The notes beneath the pieces were generated by a model. That model worked only from the letters and a program-made list of their open reading frames with translations. It was not told where the DNA came from and did not search any database. A stretch of 64,000 nt of DNA from the NCBI GenBank assembly GCA_026770025.1, contig JAMXDE010000025.1, forward strand, positions 682,001 through 746,000. The letters run 5' to 3'. A program made the position numbers and the translations under genes. Below, piece by piece: positions 51,280-60,304 of the stretch. Numbering within the stretch: the stretch's first letter is position 1; every line of letters begins with the position of its first letter. This DNA is from Craspedostauros australis. Taxonomy: Eukaryota; Bacillariophyta; Bacillariophyceae; Mastogloiales; Achnanthaceae.

Positions 51280-53021
51280 TTAGAACATACCATCGACTTT
51301 TTCGCCGACGCGTCCGAGGTAGGCCCTCAAGTCGATGTGCTCATCAAGATCCATGCCACGCTGGTTGCCGTTGGCCACAAACTTGTATGGCAGATCCAGG
51401 ACAGTTCCTGAACGGCAGCAATCCATCTATTGATTACAAATCGAAGTGTAGCAGGTGAAGATGATTAAATGCAAATGCAAGTTCAAGTTCAAGTGCAAAG
51501 ACAAGTGTGAGAAGAATGGCTCGACGACTCGACTGTCTTGTGGCCATTCGTGCGAGCACGGTCGGTGGGCATGGTATCGTAGAGTATGTATGTAGCAGGA
51601 TCGTCACAGAGCAAGAACTCGGCAAAGGTATGCGCATCGCACATTGCACGATGAACTCACCAACGAGACGACGTGGACGCCTGGCTTGACGGCCTTCACG
51701 ATGACGTCGTACAAGTTGTCATCACGAATGGCGCCCTTCGTAGCAAAGTCAGAGGGGCAGATGAACTCGTCGTTGCCGTCCGCTTCCTCGTTGGCATCAT
51801 CATCAGGGGTTGTGCCTCCGTGGCCTTTGTGTCAGGAATGCGGTATGATGACGATGGAAGTTTGTTGCATGTCGATTGGACAGAGCGATACGATCATGGC
51901 AATCAGAAGCAAGCAAGCAGGTACAAGTTGTGAGGAGGTGATTGGTAGTAGATGCAGAGTGTGGGAGGTTGTAGCCGGTAGTAGCGCAGATGGTTGTCCA
52001 TCTGGTTGCATTGTGGTCAGATCGAAGCAAAGATAGCTTGGCTGGCTGGCTGACAGGCATGGGTGCGCTCACAGAAACTCACCAGAGTAACTCAAGAACA
52101 CGGAATCGCCTGGCTTGGAGTCAGCGATGACCTTCCCGAACGCGTTGACGATGTTCTGCCCGGTTGGATTGGTATGTCTGCCATCATCCATCAACATGAC
52201 GATGTTGGCCTCGGTGAAGCCACAGACGTCCTTGAGGTACTTTTTCTGTGAGATGAGTCATTCCCATGGATGGAAGCGAGCAGTGGATTGATGGTTGCGT
52301 CGAGTCGCGTCATGCCGTGCAGATAGAACATGGGATGCATACACGAGCATAGAATATGTGAATTTGAGATATGGTGAGAGTACAGTCATGGAAGACCGTT
52401 CAAGAAGTCTCCGATGACGGTGTAGCGCAGTGCCACAATCGTCGGCACGGTGCACCATTCGTGAACAATCCAAACTTGGACTGTATCCTCCATAATGAAA
52501 AGAACCGACACCGATGCACGATCCGGAGAGCGGTATACCACGTGGACTTACCATGTTGAGGGCATCAGTGTGGCATCCGCCAAGCTGGCTGCGGGTTCCG
52601 GGGTAGTTGATGCCGACCAAGACAGCACGGCGGGTCCCGTTGGGGCTTCCAGGAACGAGCTCGAAGTCGGCGTTGACATCGATCGGGTTGGTTGAAGTGA
52701 GTTGAGGGATTTGGACGTAGTTCAAGCGACTGAGGCACTTGCGCATCTCCACGAGCACCTCGGTGTAAGAGAGCGTGGTGGCCGGGGTCTTGTTGTCCTT
52801 GTAAAGGACCTCGAGGAGAGCAGAGGTGCAAGCGCCACCCATGCGCCCCTGCGAGTCGGGAAGATTGAACCCGTCCGTCCAAGTATCGGCCGAGTTTTGG
52901 GCATCCTCACAGCCAGAGATCATGCGCACGTCCTTGCGGGCGGGAGCGGCTATGAAGTGAGAAAGTTGGGGAATGTCATGTGTGATGATCGATACAGTTT
53001 GGTAGAGTATTTACCACACAT
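51280..53021 (-). CDS. type III metacaspase (p10 before p20), five exons
   Basis: Exons on the minus strand: 53021-53015, 52949-52552, 52245-52083, 51824-51661 and 51426-51280. All introns are GT-AG (65, 306, 258 and 234 bp) and phases match, giving 292 residues. The p10-like part comes first: KDVRMISGCEDAQNSADTW, then GGACTSALLEVLY. The p20-like part follows: RRAVLVGINYPGTRSQLGGC, KKYLKDVCGFTEANIVMLMD, and SVFLSYSGHGG with the catalytic His. An acidic calcium-site-like region (DDDANEEADGNDEFICPSD) precedes DCCRSGTVLDLPY with the catalytic Cys. Having p10 upstream of p20 is the reverse of types I and II and defines type III, known from phytoplankton. Such enzymes are calcium-dependent, Arg/Lys-specific cysteine proteases implicated in stress and cell death. 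The tiny first coding exon (ATGTGTG) is the least certain part. Confidence 0.88.
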
Positions 53022-53774
53022 ATGAGGCGCATGGTGCCGTCGTCGTGTTTGGGGATTGCGTGTGTGTGGAACGGCACGATTTCAAGTCGTAGACATGTGA
53101 GCAAAGCAGTGATCGTCGTTGTAGTAATTGGAGTGACCAAATGGGATGAATGGACCAGAAATGCTGTCGAGACAGACGGATTATTTTGGAAAATGTGGGA
53201 CTGGGTTCGGTCGTCCAAAATGAGAATCTTGGATCCGTCATTTGGCGAATGTGTGATTGATCGTGACTCTAAGTAGAAAATAATGGAGAGCTCGGAAGAA
53301 CATGGAAAATTGAGATATGGGACCAAAATACGACTGACCAAGATCACATGATGAGATTCGAAGATCACATGATGAGATTCGGAGATCACATGATGAGATT
53401 CAGAGCCCATGTGATAGAGTCTGATGACTATGTTATGTGACCTATCAACCATGTGTGAGAAACGAGCAACCATGCATGAGAAACAAGCATATCACCAAGA
53501 GGCAAGACATCCAATCGTGCAGAAATATGAAGGCATGCCACTACACGGTGAACTGAGTAGAAATTGAAGAATGAAGTGGTTGATTCTGGTTGAGCAACTG
53601 TCAGAATGACAGGATAAGACGTGGTGAAAGGGATGATGAATCGCACATCAAGATCCAGAAAGCAGATGAGATGGAATTGATCTCATAATGAGCAAACAAC
53701 AGAGCTGACAACAACACTGACAACCACAACAATAACCACTATTAGTACAGACAACACAAACAAAAGACATCAAT
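53022..53774. other. region upstream of element 2, probably containing its 5' LTR
   Basis: No host gene. The sequence at about 53775-53786 (ATTATCAGGGTC) resembles a copia primer-binding site, so the 5' LTR of element 2 should end near 53772 and lie to its left. Its left edge cannot be placed because no 3' copy is in the window. A 21-bp tandem repeat lies at 53341-53403. Confidence 0.4.
53341..53403. repeat. 21-bp tandem repeat, three copies
   Basis: AGATCACATGATGAGATTC plus two variable bases, repeated three times without gaps. It may lie in the U3 part of the element 2 LTR or in the metacaspase promoter. Confidence 0.85.
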
Positions 53775-53826
53775 ATTATCAGGGTCTACTGGGTCAGTGT
53801 TGGGCTACAAAGAGAGACCTGTTTCA

Positions 53827-53844
53827 ACACGTTTTAAAACGTGT
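53827..53844. other. 18-bp perfect palindrome in leader of element 2
   Basis: ACACGTTTTAAAACGTGT is its own reverse complement, and the flanks GTTTCAA and TTGAGAC extend the stem imperfectly. In a retroelement leader such a dyad could act in RNA dimerisation or packaging, or as a promoter element. Confidence 0.6.
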
Positions 53845-53862
53845 CTTGAGACGCGGAAACGA

Positions 53863-54015
53863 GAGGACCTCGGGCTGTGGATGCAGCTGATCAACGAGGG
53901 GAGTGGAGATAAAGAGGACCTCGGGCTGGGGATGCAGCTGACCAACGAGGGGAAACAAGATCAAGAGGAGCTCGGGCTGTGATTATCAGCTGATCAACGA
54001 GAGGAGGCCAAGAGA
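53863..54015 (+). repeat. 51-bp tandem repeat, three copies, in leader of element 2
   Basis: GAGGACCTCGGGCTG starts units at 53863 and 53914, and a variant at 53965. The unit is 17 codons, so a small frame (53797-53982) stays open through it, but it ends before gag and is probably not translated as a separate product. Confidence 0.8.
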
Positions 54016-54091
54016 AGGCTGGACAACGAACTGAGAGGACTGCAGGAGAGAGCAGTGAGACCATCGAGCTGAGAGGAGAGGCTGGTAGACG

Positions 54092-57000
54092 ATGACGGAC
54101 TCAGATGGAGACGAAGCCAAGTCGATCAAGATCGTCAAGTTCGACGGCGAAGATTTCGACGAATGGCTGGATGTCTTCATGGCAATTGGTGCGGTGAAAG
54201 GATACGATGAGGTTCTGGATGGGACTCTGGACGTGCCGCCGCATAACAAGCCGGACATGACCAAAGAGGAGAAGCAAGCGATGAAAATGAACAAGACAGC
54301 ATACAGTGCTCTCCTACTGAGCACAGATGGGCTGGCAAGGAGCATCGTGCGAGACTGCAAGACTGACCACCAACCGAAGGGTGACGCAGTGGCAGCGTTG
54401 ACCGCACTTCAGGACAGATACGCCCCAAGAGACAAGGCGGATAAGGTATCGAAGCTGAACGAGTTCACCACTTGTACACTGAACCCGCCAGATGAGGACC
54501 CAAGTCAGTGGATGATGCGCATCAACCGCATCGTGAAGGAGCTGAAGGATTTCGGAGTGACCAAGAGCGACGACGATTGCATCGCACACGTCATGGTGAA
54601 TCTTCCGGAATCGATCTACAGTGAACTCAAGACCACATTGGACAGGGAACTCAACGACGGTGACCTGAAGTGGGACACTCTGCGGAAGTCTCTCATCAGA
54701 TTCTGGAAACGCAAGGTTGGCGATGAGGGAGGTGATGGAGTTGGGTCAGCGAACCAAGCATTCACATCCCAGGTCGGCAGGAGGTTTGGCAGGTACAAAG
54801 GAACATGTACCAAGTGTGGCAAATACGGCCACAAGGCAGCAGACTGTTGGGCTGGACAGGCCAACAACGATGACAGCTACCTGCAGAGGATCAAGTGCTT
54901 CCGATGCAAGAAGAAAGGTCACAAGGCAAAAGATTGCCCGGAGAAGAACAAGCCTGATGGCAACAACAGGAGCGACGGAGATTCTGGGATGTTTGTCGGC
55001 ATGTCGGACTTGACCTGCCGCAACTGCGGAAACAGTCGTGATGCCGGAGATGAGAATAAGTGGCTGGCAGATACTGGAGCGACATGCCATGTCGTGTGGA
55101 AGCCAGACCATATCCGAAACTTGAGGACTGCAGGAAGAGACACAACGGTGCAGGTCGGCGACAGGACGGTGGTGACACCAACTCATGTGGGAGAATTCCA
55201 TGGTGAGACGGTGGAAGGAACCAAGTTCGTCCTGAAGACGGTGTATGTGGTGCCAGGATTCGCCCACAACATCATCAGTATTCCCATATTCCTGGAGAAA
55301 GGATGTGAGATACGGGGCAGGCGGGATACCATCGAGATCGGCCATTCAGACATGAAGAACCGAATGATCTTCCACAGGGAACCAGGACATGGAGAAGCAG
55401 ATCTCTACTTCCTGAAGTGCAAGCCGCAACCAAAACTAGCCGGATCGGTGATGCAGGCGGAGAAGAAAGGAGATAGTGCGAGGAAGACGGTGATGGACAT
55501 CAATCGCGCGCATCGTATCTTGGGACATCCCAATGAGCGGTACACCAAGCTAACGGCAGCGGCAGCCGGATGGAAGCTCACTGGAGTGTGGAAGTCCTGC
55601 GAAGCATGCGCCATGGCAAAAGCCAAGGCCAAAGGAGTAAGGAAGATGGCGATGGAGAAGGCCTCCAAGGTGGCTGATCGCCTCTTTCTGGACATCTCCG
55701 GACCGTACAAAAAGACGGCGAAGGGAAGCAACTATTGGTTGCTGGTGGTGGATGAGTTCTCCAGAAAGAAGTGGAGTTATTTCCTCAAGGCGAAGAGCCA
55801 ACTGGCCGCGAAGGTGAAAGAGTTGGTAGTGAAGCTAGACGGAACGGGACTGAAGGTGAATGCGATTCGGTGCGACAACGCTGGAGAGAACCAGAGCAAG
55901 CTGATGAGGATTTGTGACGAGCATGGGATCGAGCTGGAATACACCGCACCCCACACCCCACAGATGAATGGAGTCGTGGAGCGAGGTTTTGTTACGATTC
56001 GAGACTCAGCGCTGGCTTTGATGCTGGATGCGAAGATGACGTCAGAATCGCAGGGAATGCTGTGGGCGGAGGCCGTTCACACAGCAACCCGCCTCAACAA
56101 CCTGACTGTGGTGGAGAAAGGCAAGGGATGTCCAGATGAAATCTTCTATGGGCAGACTCCCAGGCTTTACCAAAACCTGACAGAGTGGGCAAGGATTGCG
56201 TACGTCAAGGACCCTACAAAGCAACCGAAGATGAGTCCGAAAGCAACCAAGGCAGTGATGATCGGATACGCCGACAACCATTCCGGCGACACCTACAGGA
56301 TGTACAAACTGGACACAAAGAAGGTGATCTTGTCCAGAGATGTAAACTGGATGGAGTGGCATGGATCGAACCTGACCGATGGAGTGGATATCATCGATGC
56401 GACGAAGGGCGCAACGAAAGCGGTGACATTGGAATCTCCGGTGAAGTCGAAGACAAAGCCGAAATCGATCTTGCGTGAGATGGATGGGATCAGAGTGACG
56501 GGCGGCGCCAAACGGGCCAAGGAGGTGTCGATCAAAGGTATACCCCACGTTATTCCCTCAGACGACGACGAAGAAGTCATCCAAGGCAAGACCTTTGACA
56601 TCGATAAAGAGGTCGGTGATGGCGACGTGGACAATATGTATGACATCTTACTCAATGCTGGAGGACCGCTGGTTAGCGATGAGAGCGAAGCCAAGGAAGA
56701 TGATGACATGATCTCCGTCGATTTGGATGAGCAACCTGTGATTCCACCACGAGCCAAGGCAGAACCACGCACAAAGCTGGATCGAGAGCGCGCAAGGCTG
56801 ACGACCTGGCAGCCAATGACAGTCGACGACATCGATGATGGCAAACCCAACACCAGATTCAAACATGGAAAGATCCTGGCTGTGTTCAATGCATCCTTGA
56901 CTTCTGACCCTGGACTGCCAAAGACCCTTGGCGAAGCGCTGTCCAGACCCGACTGCGAGGAGTGGAAGAAGGCAGCAATGAAGGAGGTCGAGAATTTTCG

Positions 57001-58408
57001 GATTCGCGATTGCCTGGCCATCATGGATCGCAAGAGGATGGGGGATGGAAGGATCGCTTTGCAATCCAGATGGATCTTTGTGAAGAAGCTGGAACAGGAT
57101 GGGTCGACTCGATACAAAGCCAGATTGGTGGTGAAGGGCTATGAGCAGATTCCCGGAGTTGATTTCACGGAGTCTTTCTCACCTGTGGCGAGTGACACGA
57201 CGATCCGGACGATGCTCGCAGTGTGCCTGGCGAATCCTGGATGGGTGATCGAAGCATTGGACGTGGAGGCAGCTTTCCTGAACGCGCACATAGAAGAGGA
57301 AGTGTACGTGGAGATCCCGGAAGGGTTCCTGGACGGAGATCTCGAAGGCAAGGACAACTCCAGATACAGATCTGAACACGTGGCAAGACTGCTAAAAGCA
57401 GTGTACGGGACGGTGCAAGCACCAAGAGCATGGATGAAGACCTTTACCATCGCTCTGGTGCAGATCGGATTCGACAAGAGTCTCGCGGACCCATGTCTGT
57501 TCACCCTCAAACGCAACGGACGGGTGGCAGCTTTGGTCATCGTGTACGTCGATGATGCAGCCATCGGAGGAGAAGAGGATATCGTGGAATGGGTGAAGAT
57601 GGAGATTGCAAAGAAATTCAACATCACGGATCTCGGTGAACTCACGAAACATCTCGGAGTCTGGTATCGCAAGTTGACAGACTCGGATGGGAAGTGCCTG
57701 GAGGTGAGCATGGATGACTTTGTCGACCAGATGATTGCGGAGTTCAAATCGCACCATGGCAAGCAAGTCAGATTCTTCGAAACACCTGCATACCCGTCGA
57801 CCACGCTTGAGAAAGCGAAGGAAGGAGATCCAGAAGTAAATCGAAAGGGATATCGTTCCATTGTGGGCAAGCTCTTGTGGATGATGAAGAAGGTTGGACC
57901 AGAGTGTGCGAATGCAATCAGAGATCTTGCATCCCATCTGGAGCACCCAACTGAGGCTCATTGGAAAGCAATGGCAAGGGTCATCGGCTACATTGAAGCA
58001 GAGATCGCGAAGGAAGGAAAGTACGCAATCAAGCTGCGCAAGCCGAAGGAGATGATCGTCGAAGCCTGGAGCGACTCGGACTACGCAACCAACAAGGACA
58101 ATCGTCGAAGCATATCCGGACACATCGTGACAGTTGGCGGTTGTCTGGTGAGCTGGCAATCGAAGACACAGAAGAGTGTGACTTTGTCGAGCACAGAAGC
58201 AGAGTACGTGTCCATGGCGCTCTGTGCCACGGAGTGCAAATTCGTGAAGATGCTCTTGGACGAGATGACTGGTCTGGATACGGACATTGTGCTGCATGCA
58301 GACAATACTGGCGCAATCTTCATGACCAGGAACCAGCAGGTTGGAGTCAGGACCAAACACATTGATGTTGTTGGTATACGGTCGAAGGCCAGACGGAGCA
58401 GCAAATGA
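54092..58408 (+). CDS. copia Gag-Pol polyprotein, single frame, C-terminus replaced (element 2)
   Basis: 1,438 codons. Gag (1-230) has copia-type features (DDCIAHVMVNLPESIYSELK) and two zinc knuckles, CTKCGKYGHKAADC and CFRCKKKGHKAKDC (about 238-285). Protease LADTGATCHVVW lies near 327. The integrase has the zinc-binding HRILGHPNE...CEACAM, and core residues in LFLDISGPYKK, IRCDNAGENQSK and NGVVERGFV. Reverse transcriptase is about 940-1200, with LDVEAAFLNAH and YVDD at 1152. RNase H carries SDSDYATNKDNRRS, SSTEAEYVSMAL and HADNTGAIFM. Native coding ends at KHIDV (about 58368); the last dozen residues come from the invading element. No internal stop or frameshift, so the copy was young when interrupted. 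Confidence 0.92.
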   Translation: MTDSDGDEAKSIKIVKFDGEDFDEWLDVFMAIGAVKGYDEVLDGTLDVPPHNKPDMTKEEKQAMKMNKTAYSALLLSTDGLARSIVRDCKTDHQPKGDAVAALTALQDRYAPRDKADKVSKLNEFTTCTLNPPDEDPSQWMMRINRIVKELKDFGVTKSDDDCIAHVMVNLPESIYSELKTTLDRELNDGDLKWDTLRKSLIRFWKRKVGDEGGDGVGSANQAFTSQVGRRFGRYKGTCTKCGKYGHKAADCWAGQANNDDSYLQRIKCFRCKKKGHKAKDCPEKNKPDGNNRSDGDSGMFVGMSDLTCRNCGNSRDAGDENKWLADTGATCHVVWKPDHIRNLRTAGRDTTVQVGDRTVVTPTHVGEFHGETVEGTKFVLKTVYVVPGFAHNIISIPIFLEKGCEIRGRRDTIEIGHSDMKNRMIFHREPGHGEADLYFLKCKPQPKLAGSVMQAEKKGDSARKTVMDINRAHRILGHPNERYTKLTAAAAGWKLTGVWKSCEACAMAKAKAKGVRKMAMEKASKVADRLFLDISGPYKKTAKGSNYWLLVVDEFSRKKWSYFLKAKSQLAAKVKELVVKLDGTGLKVNAIRCDNAGENQSKLMRICDEHGIELEYTAPHTPQMNGVVERGFVTIRDSALALMLDAKMTSESQGMLWAEAVHTATRLNNLTVVEKGKGCPDEIFYGQTPRLYQNLTEWARIAYVKDPTKQPKMSPKATKAVMIGYADNHSGDTYRMYKLDTKKVILSRDVNWMEWHGSNLTDGVDIIDATKGATKAVTLESPVKSKTKPKSILREMDGIRVTGGAKRAKEVSIKGIPHVIPSDDDEEVIQGKTFDIDKEVGDGDVDNMYDILLNAGGPLVSDESEAKEDDDMISVDLDEQPVIPPRAKAEPRTKLDRERARLTTWQPMTVDDIDDGKPNTRFKHGKILAVFNASLTSDPGLPKTLGEALSRPDCEEWKKAAMKEVENFRIRDCLAIMDRKRMGDGRIALQSRWIFVKKLEQDGSTRYKARLVVKGYEQIPGVDFTESFSPVASDTTIRTMLAVCLANPGWVIEALDVEAAFLNAHIEEEVYVEIPEGFLDGDLEGKDNSRYRSEHVARLLKAVYGTVQAPRAWMKTFTIALVQIGFDKSLADPCLFTLKRNGRVAALVIVYVDDAAIGGEEDIVEWVKMEIAKKFNITDLGELTKHLGVWYRKLTDSDGKCLEVSMDDFVDQMIAEFKSHHGKQVRFFETPAYPSTTLEKAKEGDPEVNRKGYRSIVGKLLWMMKKVGPECANAIRDLASHLEHPTEAHWKAMARVIGYIEAEIAKEGKYAIKLRKPKEMIVEAWSDSDYATNKDNRRSISGHIVTVGGCLVSWQSKTQKSVTLSSTEAEYVSMALCATECKFVKMLLDEMTGLDTDIVLHADNTGAIFMTRNQQVGVRTKHIDVVGIRSKARRSSK

Positions 58409-58530
58409 ACCCCTGTTCACAGCCTCAGCAGAGACAACAGAGACGAGTCATAATAACTTCACATCACACACACACACACTACTCGTATCGTCTCCCGATC
58501 ATCACAGGTTATGAGGAAATACGCTTATAC

Positions 58531-58538
58531 TATATAAG
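58531..58538 (+). promoter_or_regulatory. TATA box in 5' LTR of element 3
   Basis: TATATAAG, 115 bp upstream of the gag ATG, within the presumed LTR. Transcription would start about 30 bp downstream, near 58560, leaving a short pyrimidine-rich leader (CTCATCTCGTCTCTCTCTTT). Confidence 0.6.
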
Positions 58539-58645
58539 ACAATCCCCATTGCTTCGTCACCCTCTCTGTATTTTGGAAATCCCCATCCAAACGCAGCTCA
58601 TCTCGTCTCTCTCTTTGCTCCACGCCTCGTTCCATCATCGACATC

Positions 58646-60304
58646 ATGCCCACGGGTGACGACCCCGACAAAACCCCGTTCCACGACACGGAGGAACTCT
58701 TCCGTCGCCTCAATTGGACATGGCTCGCTGACTTCTCCAAGCATTCCAAAATCGCCTCTGACGGTGAGTTCGCTGACTTCCTCGATACCTCTACAGAGGA
58801 GTTCGAGGCTGTCTTGGACGGCTGGAAGTCTGGATCCATCACTCGTTGTTTCGGGCTCCGCAATCTTCGTGCATACGCGGAAGCGAACCCTGATTTCGAC
58901 GCGTGGTTCACCACACTGGAACGCCCCGTACTCCGCGCATTCGGCAAGGCCCAAAAGCCTCCCGCAGTTCGCGACAAGACTCCCCCTGAAGACCATGGTG
59001 CCTCTGGTGCCCTTGCGTCTGGCGGTACCACCGACGATGCCCATCCCTCCGAACATGGTGATGTATCTACACCCCGCGGTGACACGCCCGTCGCAACCGC
59101 AGGCCGTGGTGTTGGCACCAGCGATGCTCCTCTTGATGTTGGTGAAGAACCAGCGCCTGCCGTCGACTTCATCACCGGCTCTGGCCTTACCTACGCCATG
59201 GCACGCAACAACCCTGCCACTCTCCCTCATTTTCACTTCGAGGAGGTTCCCATGGTCACGGAGCCCTCGTATGCCGCCATTGGCTACTGGCAACGCTGGG
59301 AACTGAAGCTTGCTGGGGACGCGCCCGCTGGAGTACTCAAGTGGTACACACAGCTCCAAGCCGAGGCTGCTGGTGTGGACATCCACATCTGTCCGCTTTC
59401 CGCGTTCAGTCCTCAGTGCTCCATCATCCCGCGCAACGCTTCACGCGAGCGTGTCGTCCGCGCCGGCGAGTGGCTGAACAAGAAATTGCAACAGAAGGAC
59501 ATCCTCGATCTGAGCGACCCTGCCATCTCCCTATTCTATTCTGGGACTTTTGGCATGTCGCCACATCACTTGTCGTCCTTCCTTTTCCTTCATCAAGTGC
59601 TCTCCGACGCGTACATGCGTGTTGCCAACACCGTGAGCCAAGCGCCTGAGTATGGCGATTCGCAGGATGTCATCAAGTTCGCCACGGCGTTGTTGGAGTT
59701 CCAACAAACTGAGAGCGTCGTTCACCGTCGCACGATCACTGATGTGGAGCTCTCCCGCCGGTTTCTTGAAGGTCTTCGCTCCCACCACATGCCTGTGGAA
59801 CACCATATCACGTCTCTGTCCCTGGTGCCAGGCAACAAGCGCGTGCCTCCTCACCTACACGTGTCGGCCCTTGCCCGTACCATCAGAGGTGATCCCACTA
59901 CCGCGACGTCCAATGTTGGCCACCGTGTGCAAACACGTTCGTCTGGGAAGTCTGGTGGTGATGGAAAGCGTGGCGAGCGCAAGCGATCAGAGTTCTACCA
60001 ACCAGACAAGGATGCCTTCTGTTCCGCCTGCCACCGCAAGGGACATCATGCGCGCAGCTGCCTTCCATGGGCGCGTGATCTGCGTTTCGCGGAGCTCCGT
60101 GAGTCAGAACCTGACCTCGCTGCGAAAGTTCTCAAGACGTACAAGGAGGTATACTCCAGCGAGCGTGCAAGCACCGTTGCCAGGGCTATCGCTCTTGTCC
60201 ATCATGGGCGTGACTCGGCGAGCGACGATGGCGACAGTGGCAGCGATGACGAGCGCACGGCGCAGATCCTGTTCCAGGATTTTATTCTCGCCGGCCGGAA
60301 GTAG
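58646..60304 (+). CDS. copia Gag protein (element 3)
   Basis: 552 residues from ATG 58646. The N-terminal helical region (LFRRLNWTWLADFSKHSKIA) leads to an Ala/Pro/Gly-rich linker. A capsid-like core follows at about 200-420 (YWQRWELKLAGDAPAGVLKW; DVIKFATALLEFQQTESVVH). One zinc knuckle, CSACHRKGHHARSC, lies at about 458-471. The C-terminal tail is acidic and Ser-rich. Pol overlaps its last 55 bp in the -1 frame. Confidence 0.88.
   Translation: MPTGDDPDKTPFHDTEELFRRLNWTWLADFSKHSKIASDGEFADFLDTSTEEFEAVLDGWKSGSITRCFGLRNLRAYAEANPDFDAWFTTLERPVLRAFGKAQKPPAVRDKTPPEDHGASGALASGGTTDDAHPSEHGDVSTPRGDTPVATAGRGVGTSDAPLDVGEEPAPAVDFITGSGLTYAMARNNPATLPHFHFEEVPMVTEPSYAAIGYWQRWELKLAGDAPAGVLKWYTQLQAEAAGVDIHICPLSAFSPQCSIIPRNASRERVVRAGEWLNKKLQQKDILDLSDPAISLFYSGTFGMSPHHLSSFLFLHQVLSDAYMRVANTVSQAPEYGDSQDVIKFATALLEFQQTESVVHRRTITDVELSRRFLEGLRSHHMPVEHHITSLSLVPGNKRVPPHLHVSALARTIRGDPTTATSNVGHRVQTRSSGKSGGDGKRGERKRSEFYQPDKDAFCSACHRKGHHARSCLPWARDLRFAELRESEPDLAAKVLKTYKEVYSSERASTVARAIALVHHGRDSASDDGDSGSDDERTAQILFQDFILAGRK

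Larger units (their letters stand above)
53775..58368 (+). mobile_element. Ty1/copia retrotransposon, truncated at its 3' end (element 2)
   Basis: Leader, single gag-pol frame and most of RNase H are present. The frame departs from the family sequence immediately after GVRTKHIDV, where copia RNase H should continue for about 20-40 residues. The sequence there changes to TGTTGGTATACGG, a typical LTR start, so the element is best read as interrupted by element 3 at about 58369. Left boundary uncertain. Confidence 0.75.
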
